DNA of 40,970 nucleotides, taken from Arthrobacter cavernae (GTDB taxonomy: Bacteria > Actinomycetota > Actinomycetes > Actinomycetales > Micrococcaceae). This document shows, piece after piece, positions 26,746 to 35,047 of the stretch. The notes below the pieces were generated by a model. The model was not told the origin of the DNA. It ran no database searches and worked only from the letters and a program-made list of their open reading frames with translations. Made by a program: the position numbers and the translations under genes. Positions within the stretch are counted from its first letter, which is position 1, and each line of letters begins with the position of its first letter. The stretch spans positions 1-40,970 of the forward strand of contig NZ_JAFNLL010000023.1 in assembly GCF_017368795.1 (NCBI RefSeq), read 5' to 3'.

Positions 26746-27708
26746 TCAGAAGCCCAGCTTCACCAGCTGCTTGGGGTCACGCTGCCAGTCCTTGGCAACC
26801 TTGACGTGCAGGTCGAGGTAGATCCGGGTGCCCAGGAGCGTCTCGATTCCCTTGCGGGCGTTGGTTCCGACTTCACGGAGCCTGCTGCCTCCCTTGCCGA
26901 TGATGATGGCTTTCTGCGAGGGACGCTCGACGTACAGGTTCACCCGGACGTCCAGCAGCGGATTGTCTTCCGTGCGGCCTTCACGGGGAACGATTTCCTC
27001 CACCACCACGGCCAGCGAGTGCGGAAGCTCGTCGCGGACACCTTCGAGGGCCGCTTCACGGATGAGCTCGGCGATCATGACGGCCTCAGGCTCGTCCGTG
27101 AGCTCACCGTCGGGGTACAGCGGGGGCGATGAAGGCATGTGTCCGATCAGGACGTCGGCCACGGTGGAGACCTGGAAGCCATCGGTGGCCGAAACGGGCA
27201 CGATGTCAGCCCAGCCAGCCTCGCCCATGACGTCCCGCCCCAGGGCAGCAACAGCAAGGAGCTGTTCCGTGAGGGCCTGGCGGTCCACGGTGTCGGCTTT
27301 GGTCACGATCGCAACGATCGGTTTGCGGCCGACGGCGGCCAGCTGGGCGGCGATGTACTTGTCGCCGGGACCGATCTTCTCGTTGGCCGGCAGGCAGAAG
27401 CCGATGGCATCGACCTCGGCGAGCGTGTCCGCTACGAGGTCGTTGAGGCGCTTGCCCAGAAGCGTGCGCGGGCGGTGCAGGCCCGGGGTGTCCACGAGGA
27501 TCAGCTGGGCGTCCTCCCGGTGGACGATGCCGCGGATGGTGTGGCGGGTGGTCTGCGGCTTGGCCGAGGTGATCGCAACCTTCTGGCCCACCAGGGCATT
27601 GGTCAGCGTGGACTTGCCGGCGTTCGGCCGGCCCACGAGAACCGAGAACCCGGCGTGGAAGCCACCGTAAGCGTCATCGGCGTCAGACTTCTTATTTTGC
27701 TTGCTCAC
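26746..27708 (-). CDS. era: GTPase Era
   Basis: Era is a GTPase that binds 16S rRNA and assists 30S subunit assembly. The 320 residues have G1 G-R-P-N-A-G-K-S-T at about 26-34, switch region TTRHTIRG, G3 DTPGLH, G4 TKAD (Thr for the more common Asn) and a C-terminal KH domain with IIIGKGGSRLREVG. The GTG has GGGAG six bases upstream and overlaps the end of the CNNM/CBS gene by 17 bases. The longer frame to 27789 is unsupported. It is the last gene of phoH-ybeY-CNNM-era; a hairpin follows. Confidence 0.95.
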   Translation of the reverse strand: MSKQNKKSDADDAYGGFHAGFSVLVGRPNAGKSTLTNALVGQKVAITSAKPQTTRHTIRGIVHREDAQLILVDTPGLHRPRTLLGKRLNDLVADTLAEVDAIGFCLPANEKIGPGDKYIAAQLAAVGRKPIVAIVTKADTVDRQALTEQLLAVAALGRDVMGEAGWADIVPVSATDGFQVSTVADVLIGHMPSSPPLYPDGELTDEPEAVMIAELIREAALEGVRDELPHSLAVVVEEIVPREGRTEDNPLLDVRVNLYVERPSQKAIIIGKGGSRLREVGTNARKGIETLLGTRIYLDLHVKVAKDWQRDPKQLVKLGF

Positions 27709-29023
27709 GTGGAACTCCCTGTTGCGTTGTGTCGGCCTCGTCAAGAAGGTCTTCAAGGTCAGTGTCTTCCTTTGGCATGGCTGCCGCAATGATGTGGCTG
27801 ACCCGGTTTCGGCGACCCTCCAGCCTATCTGCCTTCAGGGACACCCCGCTGACCTCGACGGCGCTGCCGGCGATCGGGACCTGTCCGAGGGCCTTGGCGA
27901 ACAGACCGCCCACACTGTCCACTTCGTCGTCGTCAAGGTCGATGCCAAACAGTTCCCCAAGATCGTCGATGCTCATCCGGGCGCTCACCCGGAAACTGCC
28001 GTCACCCAAATCGACAACCTCGTCGGCGGCGGCATCATACTCGTCCACGATCTCGCCCACGATTTCCTCGATGAGATCCTCCAGTGTCACGAGTCCGGCG
28101 GTTCCGCCGTATTCGTCGATGACAATGGCAACGTGCGTGGATTCCTGCTGCAGTTCCTTCAGGAGATCGCTGACCGGCTTGGACTCGGGAACATAGCGTG
28201 CCTCCCTTGCCAGGGAATCGACATCGCCAGGCTGCTGGGCGGGGTCGCCACGGTGCAGGGCGGCAGCCACGTCCTTGAGGTACAAGATGCCCAGGATCTG
28301 GTCGGTGTTCTCCCCGATGACCGGGATGCGGGAGTAGCCCGAGCGCAGGAACAGCGTCATGGCCTCCTCGAGCCCGGTACCCGTGCCGAGGCTCACGATG
28401 TCCGTCCGGGGAACCATGACGGAGCGGACCAGAGTGTCGCCGAAATCAAAGACAGAGTGGATTAGTTCGGCCTCGTTGTCCTCGATCATGTCCGACTCGG
28501 CTGCGCGGTCCACGAACTCCCGGAACTCTTCTTCACTGACGAAGGCATCGTCGCCGGCCGGGGCGCCTGGCGCCACCACGCTGCCCAGCGTGACGAGCCA
28601 GCTGGGGATGGGCCCCAGGACCCAGCACAGGAACCTGATGAGCGGGGCTGTGACACGGACAACGCCGCCGGAATGTGTGCGTCCCAGCTGGCGCGGTGAG
28701 ACGCCGACCAGCGCGAAACCGATGACGGCCATGATGCCCGTGGCAGCGAGCCCGGCGAGCCAGACGTTGTCCAGCAGGCTGTGGAGGACGACTGCGACAG
28801 CGACGGCCGCGGCCATTTCGAACCAGACGCGCCAAAACCGCAGGGCCCGGATGTGTGCCACCGGGTTTGCGAGAATCCGGCGCAGGGCGTTCCCCCTGCT
28901 TTTAACGACGGCCTGCTCTGCTTCGTGCCGGGGCAGGAAGTTGAAGGCGGCCTCCGCCGCAGTCAACAAGGCGGCGAAGCTCAGGAAGACCAGCGCCATG
29001 CCGACGAGGATGACAGAGGTCAC
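27692..29023 (-). CDS. CNNM/CBS-domain membrane protein (hemolysin C / CorC family)
   Basis: This 443-residue protein has an N-terminal CNNM (DUF21) membrane domain with about four hydrophobic segments (residues 1-150, including FAALLTAAEAAFNFLP). Two CBS domains follow (about 200-320) with SVMVPRTDIVSL, YSRIPVIGENTDQILGILYLKD and VAIVIDEYGGTAGLVTLEDLIEEIVG. A C-terminal CorC_HlyC domain (about 335-420) comes last. Relatives are linked to Mg/Co efflux or transport; the hemolysin name is historical. It overlaps ybeY by four bases and era by 17, so it is translationally coupled at both ends. Confidence 0.93.
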   Translation of the reverse strand: MTSVILVGMALVFLSFAALLTAAEAAFNFLPRHEAEQAVVKSRGNALRRILANPVAHIRALRFWRVWFEMAAAVAVAVVLHSLLDNVWLAGLAATGIMAVIGFALVGVSPRQLGRTHSGGVVRVTAPLIRFLCWVLGPIPSWLVTLGSVVAPGAPAGDDAFVSEEEFREFVDRAAESDMIEDNEAELIHSVFDFGDTLVRSVMVPRTDIVSLGTGTGLEEAMTLFLRSGYSRIPVIGENTDQILGILYLKDVAAALHRGDPAQQPGDVDSLAREARYVPESKPVSDLLKELQQESTHVAIVIDEYGGTAGLVTLEDLIEEIVGEIVDEYDAAADEVVDLGDGSFRVSARMSIDDLGELFGIDLDDDEVDSVGGLFAKALGQVPIAGSAVEVSGVSLKADRLEGRRNRVSHIIAAAMPKEDTDLEDLLDEADTTQQGVPREQAK

Positions 29024-29493
29024 GTCATGGTCTCCGTGGGGGCTTCCTTGCCCAGGAACTCAGACAGCAGATCGCGCTGCAGACCGAACATCTCTTCCTT
29101 TTCCTCCGGCTCGGCGTGATCGAATCCGAGCAGATGCAGGATGCCGTGGGTGGTGAGCAGGAGCATCTCATCCTGTGTTGTGTGCCCGGCGTTGCGAGCC
29201 TGGACCTCGGCAACCTGCGGGCAGATGGCGATGTCGCCGAGCATGCCCTGGGGCGTCGGCTTGCCGGGCGTGCCCGGCGTCAGTTCGTCCATGGGAACCG
29301 ACAAAACATCCGTGGAGCCGGGCTCATCCATCAGCTCGATGTGGAGCTTTTCCATGGCGGGCTCGTCCACCAGGAGGATGGACAGTTCGGCCTGTGGGTG
29401 GATGTAGAGCCGCTCGAAGATGAAGCGGGACAGGGTTACCAACTGGGCCTCGTCCACCTGGACGCCGGACTCGTTGTTGACTTCAATGCTCAT
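29020..29493 (-). CDS. ybeY: rRNA maturation RNase YbeY
   Basis: YbeY is a zinc endoribonuclease acting in 16S rRNA 3'-end maturation and ribosome quality control. The 157 residues carry the family signature HGILHLLGFDH with metal ligands His116, His120 and His126, preceded by STDVLSVPMDE and GDIAICP. It overlaps both phoH and the CNNM gene by four bases, the usual PhoH-YbeY-CNNM-Era arrangement. The stretch LTPGTPGKPTPQGM inside the domain is a short actinobacterial insertion. Confidence 0.95.
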   Translation of the reverse strand: MSIEVNNESGVQVDEAQLVTLSRFIFERLYIHPQAELSILLVDEPAMEKLHIELMDEPGSTDVLSVPMDELTPGTPGKPTPQGMLGDIAICPQVAEVQARNAGHTTQDEMLLLTTHGILHLLGFDHAEPEEKEEMFGLQRDLLSEFLGKEAPTETMT

Positions 29494-30578
29494 TTGTGTT
29501 CTCCACGTTTGTGTTGGGTGCCTGCTTGGTGGGCACCGATCGGGTGCGCTTCGTCCCAGTTGCCGTAGGCGGTCACGATGTCGGCCACCAGACGGTGCCG
29601 GACGACGTCGGCGGCGTCAAGGACCGTGAAATTGATGTCCTCAATCCCCTTGAGGATCTCCCGGACGATCCTCAACCCGGACGTGGCGCCAGAGGGCAGG
29701 TCCACCTGGGTGACGTCCCCCGTCACCACCATCTTGGACCCGAAGCCGAGGCGCGTGAGGAACATCTTCATCTGTTCCGGTGTGGTGTTCTGGGCTTCGT
29801 CGAGAATGATGAAGGCGTCGTTGAGGGTGCGGCCGCGCATGTAGGCCAGCGGCGCCACCTCGAGGGTGCCGGCCGCCATGAGGCGCGGGATGGATTCGGG
29901 ATCCATCATGTCGTGCAGGGCGTCGTAGAGCGGGCGCAGGTACGGATCGATCTTGTCGCTCATGGTGCCGGGGAGGAAGCCAAGCTTCTCCCCTGCCTCC
30001 ACGGCAGGCCTGGTCAGGATAATGCGGCTGACCTCTTTTAGCTGCAGCGCCTGGATCGCCTTCGCTACGGCAAGGTATGTCTTACCCGTGCCAGCGGGGC
30101 CGATCCCGAAGATCACCGTGTTCGCGTCGATGGCGTCCACATAGTTCTTCTGGTTCAGGGTCTTGGGACGGATGGTCCGGCCCCGGCTGGAGAGGATGTT
30201 GTGGGTCAGGACGTCCACGGGGTTCTGCACGGACTGGCTGCGCAACAGGGACACGAGTTGCTGGAGAATGTTCGGCGTGATGATGGTCCCCTTGGCAACC
30301 AGTCCCCTCACTTCCTCCAGCAGCCGCATGATGCGCGGCATGATGGTGGACGGGCCGCTCATGGAGAGTTCGTTGCCCCGCACATGGAAGTCGACACCGG
30401 GAAACTGTTCCTCGATGAAACGCAGGGCCTCATCGTGGCTGCCAAGCGACTGAACCATTTGGTCGGAGTTGTCGAAGACGACAACCTCCGTACGGGTACC
30501 CGGAACGCTGTGCGGAAATTCCGTCTGCGCGATGTTGCCGTTGTTGGCCCGCGGCCGCCCATTCAGTGATTCAGTCAT
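29490..30578 (-). CDS. phoH: PhoH family ATPase
   Basis: PhoH-like proteins are cytosolic P-loop ATPases related to RNA helicases and often encoded next to YbeY, suggesting a role in RNA metabolism. From ATG 30578 it has 362 residues: an N-terminal KH-like region (about 45-120), Walker A G-P-A-G-T-G-K-T at about residue 160, LTRPAVEAGEKLGFLPG, the Walker B region FIILDEAQNTT, and VVTGDVTQVDLP. The ATG has no close ribosome-binding site; GGAGGAG lies about 25 bases upstream. The upstream open frame to 30770 shows no homology-like features. It heads phoH-ybeY-CNNM-era. Confidence 0.93.
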   Translation of the reverse strand: MTESLNGRPRANNGNIAQTEFPHSVPGTRTEVVVFDNSDQMVQSLGSHDEALRFIEEQFPGVDFHVRGNELSMSGPSTIMPRIMRLLEEVRGLVAKGTIITPNILQQLVSLLRSQSVQNPVDVLTHNILSSRGRTIRPKTLNQKNYVDAIDANTVIFGIGPAGTGKTYLAVAKAIQALQLKEVSRIILTRPAVEAGEKLGFLPGTMSDKIDPYLRPLYDALHDMMDPESIPRLMAAGTLEVAPLAYMRGRTLNDAFIILDEAQNTTPEQMKMFLTRLGFGSKMVVTGDVTQVDLPSGATSGLRIVREILKGIEDINFTVLDAADVVRHRLVADIVTAYGNWDEAHPIGAHQAGTQHKRGEHK

Positions 30579-30846
30579 AGTGCCGGCCGTTCGGCCCGTA
30601 CTCCTCCGGTTCGGAAATTTCCGCTTCTTGGTTCCGTCAACGTCCTGAACCCGGAGGTCCCGCACGCATGCCGGAATGCCTTCAATCCTACGCCAGCCTG
30701 CGGCCCCGGGCCCCGCATGGGACAGGGACGGCGGCGGCATTTCCGGGGTGTTCCCGGTTTTTGATCTCAACTCGGCATCGGCCTCATATCAATCCGATTG
30801 CAGTTAACTGGCCTTCCCCAAAAGCCCGGCCGGCTGCCCCGGCCGT

Positions 30847-31869
30847 GTGTCAAGCTGGCATTACGGCACCAAAAAGCCGATCTGGACAGGGCAGGCCCCA
30901 ACGCGGCCCGGAGGCAAGGAAAACGACATCACCCAGCAGGCGAGCACCCTCAAGGGCGCCCGGAAGCGGACCCGGTCCGCCAAGGCGGCACCCGTGCTGC
31001 TTGCTGCGCTCCTCCTGACCGGCTGCATAGCCAGCGGCGGAAGCACTCCGCTCCCCTCCGCCACCCCGTCGGTTGTGGCACAGTCCGCACCGGCCAGCAA
31101 CGCCCCCCTGGAAACGACGCAGGCCTCCACCAAGGTTCCGGTCTACTGGATCGGTCGCAGCGGCGCCGATATCTCCCTTTACCGGGAATTCCGGGACATC
31201 ACCGGCGATGAGAACCCCATCACGACGGCCCTGCGGATCATGATGGCCCAGAAGCCCCTCGACCATGATTTCTTCACGCCGTGGCAGGATCCGGCCAGCC
31301 TGGCGACATCGATCTCGGGCAAGAACATCATCACCGTGGACATGTCCCGTGATGCCTTCAATTCGAATCTGGATGCCGGCATGGCCGAGCGTGCCGTACA
31401 ACAGTTGGTCTACACCGCAAGCGCGGCGGCCGCCACCTCGGGCCTGGTGAACTCGGGGCAGCAGATCCAAGTGGTCATCCTGGTCGACGGCCACAAGGAT
31501 TTCATGGCCTTCGGACAGGTCAAAGTTGGTGAACCCATGGCCCGCGACGCTTCACTCGTGGCCCCGGTCTGGATCATCGATCCGCAGGAAGACATGTCAC
31601 TGCCCGCGGGCCCCGTCAAGTTCAACGGCCGCAGCACCGACACAGCCAAGGCCCTGCGCTGGCAGATCCTGCGCGAGAACGGAAACGGCGAGAAGTCGGA
31701 CTATCTCAACGGGCAGACGACCGCGTCCACCGTTCCCGGCGAGGGCGGCGTATTCACCTTTACCGTGGCCTTGGGGCAGGGAAAGTACGAACTCCGTGTC
31801 TCCCAGCCGGCCGGCCCGGCCGATGCCACGGAACTGAACACGGATACGCGGACCTTCAGCGTCCGCTGA
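30847..31869 (+). CDS. GerMN-domain lipoprotein with Gmad2-like C-terminal domain
   Basis: This is an exported lipoprotein. A signal peptide, KAAPVLLAALLLTGC, sits at about residues 44-58 from the annotated GTG. A Ser/Thr/Ala/Pro-rich linker follows, then a GerMN-like domain (about 95-230: VYWIGRSGADISLYREF, ITTALRIMMAQKPLD, VQQLVYTASAA, VVILVDG) and a C-terminal Ig-like domain (about 245-340) like Gmad2. GerMN proteins are surface proteins of uncertain role, also found in non-sporulating actinobacteria. The start is doubtful: GTG 30847 has no ribosome-binding site, whereas AAGGAAAACGAC directly precedes an in-frame ATC at 30928, leaving 313 residues. It is on the opposite strand to its neighbours. 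Confidence 0.8.
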   Translation: MSSWHYGTKKPIWTGQAPTRPGGKENDITQQASTLKGARKRTRSAKAAPVLLAALLLTGCIASGGSTPLPSATPSVVAQSAPASNAPLETTQASTKVPVYWIGRSGADISLYREFRDITGDENPITTALRIMMAQKPLDHDFFTPWQDPASLATSISGKNIITVDMSRDAFNSNLDAGMAERAVQQLVYTASAAAATSGLVNSGQQIQVVILVDGHKDFMAFGQVKVGEPMARDASLVAPVWIIDPQEDMSLPAGPVKFNGRSTDTAKALRWQILRENGNGEKSDYLNGQTTASTVPGEGGVFTFTVALGQGKYELRVSQPAGPADATELNTDTRTFSVR

Positions 31870-31883
31870 TCACCTTCCGCTGC

Positions 31884-32666
31884 TCACCAGCGGCCGAGGA
31901 TGTCGCTGGCCAGTACGACGGCGGCGGGTCCCGCCGTCGACGACCGCAGCACGTGGTGGCCCAACAGGGCGGTGACGGCACCGGCGTCGCTCAGGCGGGT
32001 TACCTCGCGCGGCGAGATTCCGCCCTCCGGCCCGACAATCAGCAGCACTTCGCGGGGCGGCTGCTCCTCGGAGCCGTGCTCCGGCAGCTGTTCCCTCCAC
32101 TGTTCCAGCACCGTCCTGAGCGGCCTGCGGGCGTCCTCGTGCAGGATGATGGCCAGGTCCGCCGATTCCACGGCCTTCGCCAGCCCGGCAGTGTCCACGA
32201 TGGTGCGGACGTCCGGGATCCAGGCACGGCGCGCCTGCTTGGCTGCGGCAGTGACCACGGACTGCCATTTCGCATGGGCTTTCGCGGCGCGGTCGCCCTT
32301 CCAGCGCACAATGGAGCGTTCGGACTGCCAGGGAACCACCGAATCGATGCCGAGTTCCGTGGCGGTCTCTGCGGCAAGTTCGTCACGGTCGCCTTTGGCA
32401 AGGGCCTGGACCAGCACCAGCCGGATGGCCGGGCGGGCTTCCTCCAGGACCTCGGAGGCCACCACGGCCAAGGTTCCGGATCCGGCCTCGGAGACCTTCC
32501 CTGTCAGCCGCTTCCCCGCGCCGTCGGCGATGTCCACGGGCTCGCCCACGGCAAGGCGCTTGACGGTCACGGCATGCCGGGCCTCGGCACCGTCCAGGAC
32601 AAACACCGAACCGGGCCCCAGCCCGTCCAAGCTGCCGGCCGGGGCGAAGAATACGGGGTTGCTCAC
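31884..32666 (-). CDS. rsmE: 16S rRNA (uracil(1498)-N(3))-methyltransferase
   Basis: RsmE methylates U1498 of 16S rRNA using S-adenosylmethionine. The 260 residues contain an N-terminal PUA-like domain (about 1-75: NPVFFAPAG, DGAEARHAVTVKRLAVGEPVDIADG) and a SPOUT knot domain with QALAKGDRDE, ATELGIDSVVPWQSERSIVRW, LLIVGPEGGIS and LRSSTAGPAAVVLASDIL. The GTG start lies two bases after the dnaJ stop, so it is the third gene of hrcA-dnaJ-rsmE. An HrcA link would tie it to heat stress. Confidence 0.94.
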   Translation of the reverse strand: MSNPVFFAPAGSLDGLGPGSVFVLDGAEARHAVTVKRLAVGEPVDIADGAGKRLTGKVSEAGSGTLAVVASEVLEEARPAIRLVLVQALAKGDRDELAAETATELGIDSVVPWQSERSIVRWKGDRAAKAHAKWQSVVTAAAKQARRAWIPDVRTIVDTAGLAKAVESADLAIILHEDARRPLRTVLEQWREQLPEHGSEEQPPREVLLIVGPEGGISPREVTRLSDAGAVTALLGHHVLRSSTAGPAAVVLASDILGRW

Positions 32667-32668
32667 CG

Positions 32669-33796
32669 TTACAGGTTACCGAGCTTGTCCCGGAGCTTGG
32701 CGAAGACTCCTCCGCTGGCCACGAGCTTGCCCTCGGTGAACTGCTCGCCCCGCAGCTTGGCCAGCTGCTGCAGGAGTTCTTCCTGGGCGGCGTCAAGCTT
32801 GCCGGGGGTTTCCACCTGCAGGTGCACCTTCAGGTCGCCTCGGCCGTAGCCGCGCAGGTGGGTGACGCCCAGGCTGTGCAGGGTGATGACCTCGCCGGAC
32901 TGCGTTCCGGCCTTGACGTCGATGGTCTGCGTGCCGTCGAAAGTTTCCAGGCGCAGCTCGGTGCCAAGTGCTGCGGCCGTCATGGGGACGCTGAGCGTGG
33001 CGTGGAGGTCGTCGCCGTCGCGCATGTAGGTGGGATCGTTGTTGACGCGGATCTCGACGTACAGGTCGCCGGCGGGGCCGCCGGCGGGCCCTGCCTCGCC
33101 CTGGCCGGACAGCTGGATGCGCGTGCCGGTGGCAACGCCAGCGGGAACCTTGATGGTCAGCGAACGGCGGCTGCGGATGCGGCCCTGGCCGCTGCACTCG
33201 TTGCAGGGGTCCTTGATGATGGTGCCGAAGCCTTCGCAGGAGCCGCAGGGGGCCGCAGTCATGACCTGTCCCAGGATGGAGCGGACCGCGCGCTGGACCT
33301 GGCCGCTGCCGCCGCAGATGTCGCAGCGTTCGGGGTGGCTGCCCTCGCGGCAGCAGGAGCCGTTGCAGGTGGGGCAGATCACCGCGGTGTCCACCTCGAG
33401 CTTCTTGTTGACGCCGAAGACGGCATCGCGCAGATCGATGCGGACGCTGATGAGGGCGTCCTGGCCGCGGCGGATGCGCGACGCGGGGCCGCCATGGCCG
33501 CCACCGCCGCCGAAGAAGGTATCGAAGATGTCCTGGAACGCGAAGCCCTGGCCGGAGTAGCCTCCGCCGAAACCGTTGTCGGTGCCGTTCTCGTTGCCGG
33601 TGGTGTCGTACACGCGGCGCTTCTGCGGGTCGGAGAGGACCTCGTAGGCGTGGGTGACTGCCTTGAACTGCTCGGCTACTTCTTCTCCGGGATTGACGTC
33701 GGGGTGCAGCTTGCGTGCCAGCTTGCGGTACGCCTTCTTGATCTCTTCACCGGTGGCTTCCGATGAGACTCCCAAAACGTCATAGTGGCTGCTCAA
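32669..33796 (-). CDS. dnaJ: molecular chaperone DnaJ (DnaJ2, HrcA-linked)
   Basis: DnaJ stimulates DnaK and helps fold or rescue proteins. From TTG 33796 it has 375 residues, the usual length: J-domain with HPD at 31-33, a Gly/Phe-rich region (about 72-105), a zinc-finger domain with cysteine pairs at 141/144, 158/161, 184/187 and 198/201, and C-terminal substrate-binding domains. The first zinc repeat is CPTCNGSC rather than CxxCxGxG. TTG is preferred because AGGAAGAG lies nine bases upstream and [10 protein letters not shown] is the expected beginning. It sits 52 bases after hrcA and is predicted to fall under CIRCE control. Confidence 0.95.
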   Translation of the reverse strand: MSSHYDVLGVSSEATGEEIKKAYRKLARKLHPDVNPGEEVAEQFKAVTHAYEVLSDPQKRRVYDTTGNENGTDNGFGGGYSGQGFAFQDIFDTFFGGGGGHGGPASRIRRGQDALISVRIDLRDAVFGVNKKLEVDTAVICPTCNGSCCREGSHPERCDICGGSGQVQRAVRSILGQVMTAAPCGSCEGFGTIIKDPCNECSGQGRIRSRRSLTIKVPAGVATGTRIQLSGQGEAGPAGGPAGDLYVEIRVNNDPTYMRDGDDLHATLSVPMTAAALGTELRLETFDGTQTIDVKAGTQSGEVITLHSLGVTHLRGYGRGDLKVHLQVETPGKLDAAQEELLQQLAKLRGEQFTEGKLVASGGVFAKLRDKLGNL

Positions 33797-33848
33797 AATC
33801 GGTATCTCTTCCTGGTTGTACTGCGATCGTTGCTGGGCGGCGGGGTTT

Positions 33849-34862
33849 TCAGCCGCCGAGAATGCGGGAAAGGTAGCGGGCGACGGCGCGGACGGCCGCC
33901 ATGGTGGTGGGATAGTCCATCCGGGTGGGCCCCAGGACGCCGATCTTGGCGTTGGTGCCGGGACCATAGCCGGTTGCCACCACGGACGCCTCGGAGAGGC
34001 CATCGTAGGGGTTCTCGCGTCCGATGCTGACCGTTACGCCGCGAGGGTCATCGCCCATGTCCGAGAGCAGCCGGAGCATGACCACCTGCTCTTCGAGTGC
34101 CTCGAGCACTGGTCCGATGCTCAGCGGGAAGTCAACGTTGGACCGGGCAAGGTTGGCCGTGCCGGCCATCAGGATCCGTGCTTCACGGCTGCTGCTTGTC
34201 AGCGTTTCCAGTCCGTGGGCGAGGACCTGGGCCAGGCCGCGGAGCGCGGGCGGGCACAGCGCCACAACCGAGGGCAGGACCTGGGGCATCAGGTCCAACT
34301 GCGAACCGGAGATGCTGCCCAGGAACCGTGCCCGCAGTGCGGTCAGGGCCTCGTCCGACACGTCCGAACCGGCGTCGATGACTTTCTGCTCCACGTTGCC
34401 GGTATCGGCAATCAACACCACAAGGACCTGGCGGGGGGCAAGCAGCACGAATTCGACGTGCCGCACGCGGGCGCGGCTCAGGTGCGGATACTGCACGACG
34501 GCGACCTGGTTGGTCAGCTGCGACAGGAGCCGCACGGTGCGTTCGAGGATGTCCTCAAGCTCGTCCGGCCCCTCCAGAAGCGAGTGGATGGCTCGGCGTT
34601 CCGCGGCCGACAGCGGCTTGACGGCCGAGATGCGGTCGACGAAGAGCCGGTAGCCCTTGTCCGTGGGAATCCGGCCGGCACTGGTGTGGGGCGCGGCGAT
34701 CAGGCCTTCCTCTTCGAGGATGGCCATGTCATTGCGGATAGTGGCGCTGGAGACGCCCAGGTGGTGGCGCTCAACCAGCGCTTTGGAACCGACGGGCTCC
34801 CGTGAGTGGACGTAGTCCTCAACGATGGCGCGCAGCACTTCCAGCTTTCGTGGCTCGCTCAC
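33849..34862 (-). CDS. hrcA: heat-inducible transcription repressor HrcA
   Basis: HrcA represses chaperone genes by binding CIRCE and is itself stabilised by GroEL in the established model. From GTG 34862 it has 337 residues: an N-terminal winged helix (about 1-75: [27 protein letters not shown] and [18 protein letters not shown]), [19 protein letters not shown], then the GAF-like dimerisation region ending in [12 protein letters not shown] and [17 protein letters not shown]. The GTG has GGGAGGTG upstream. A CIRCE element lies 60 bases before the start, indicating autoregulation of hrcA-dnaJ-rsmE. Confidence 0.96.
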   Translation of the reverse strand: MSEPRKLEVLRAIVEDYVHSREPVGSKALVERHHLGVSSATIRNDMAILEEEGLIAAPHTSAGRIPTDKGYRLFVDRISAVKPLSAAERRAIHSLLEGPDELEDILERTVRLLSQLTNQVAVVQYPHLSRARVRHVEFVLLAPRQVLVVLIADTGNVEQKVIDAGSDVSDEALTALRARFLGSISGSQLDLMPQVLPSVVALCPPALRGLAQVLAHGLETLTSSSREARILMAGTANLARSNVDFPLSIGPVLEALEEQVVMLRLLSDMGDDPRGVTVSIGRENPYDGLSEASVVATGYGPGTNAKIGVLGPTRMDYPTTMAAVRAVARYLSRILGG

Positions 34863-34921
34863 TGCAACACCTCCCGTCAGACCAACCCGGGCCCGGATGT
34901 GGCTGTCAGCCGGACCTCTGC

Positions 34922-34948
34922 TTAGCACTCAACATGCCCAAGTGCTAA
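34922..34948 (-). promoter_or_regulatory. CIRCE operator (HrcA-binding site)
   Basis: TTAGCACTC, nine bases, then AAGTGCTAA. The consensus is TTAGCACTC-N9-GAGTGCTAA, so only one base differs (A for G at the start of the right half in the plus-strand reading). It overlaps the predicted hrcA transcription start. Confidence 0.93.
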
Positions 34949-34955
34949 CAAGTCT

Positions 34956-34985
34956 AGTATGAGCCAAGCCGTTGTTAGCATTGAA
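34956..34985 (-). promoter_or_regulatory. candidate hrcA promoter
   Basis: On the minus strand TTCAAT (34980-34985), an 18-base spacer and CATACT (34956-34961) would start transcription near 34949, right at the CIRCE edge, which fits repression by steric block. Confidence 0.45.
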
Positions 34986-35047
34986 CCGCCTGCGCCGAGA
35001 ATGCCTTCACGCGGGAGCCGCCGGCCCGTCCGGCCGGTGAGGATCCG

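Noticed and set aside
33797..34003. ATG-initiated extension of dnaJ
   Set aside because: It overlaps hrcA and lacks J-domain similarity; TTG 33796 has a ribosome-binding site.
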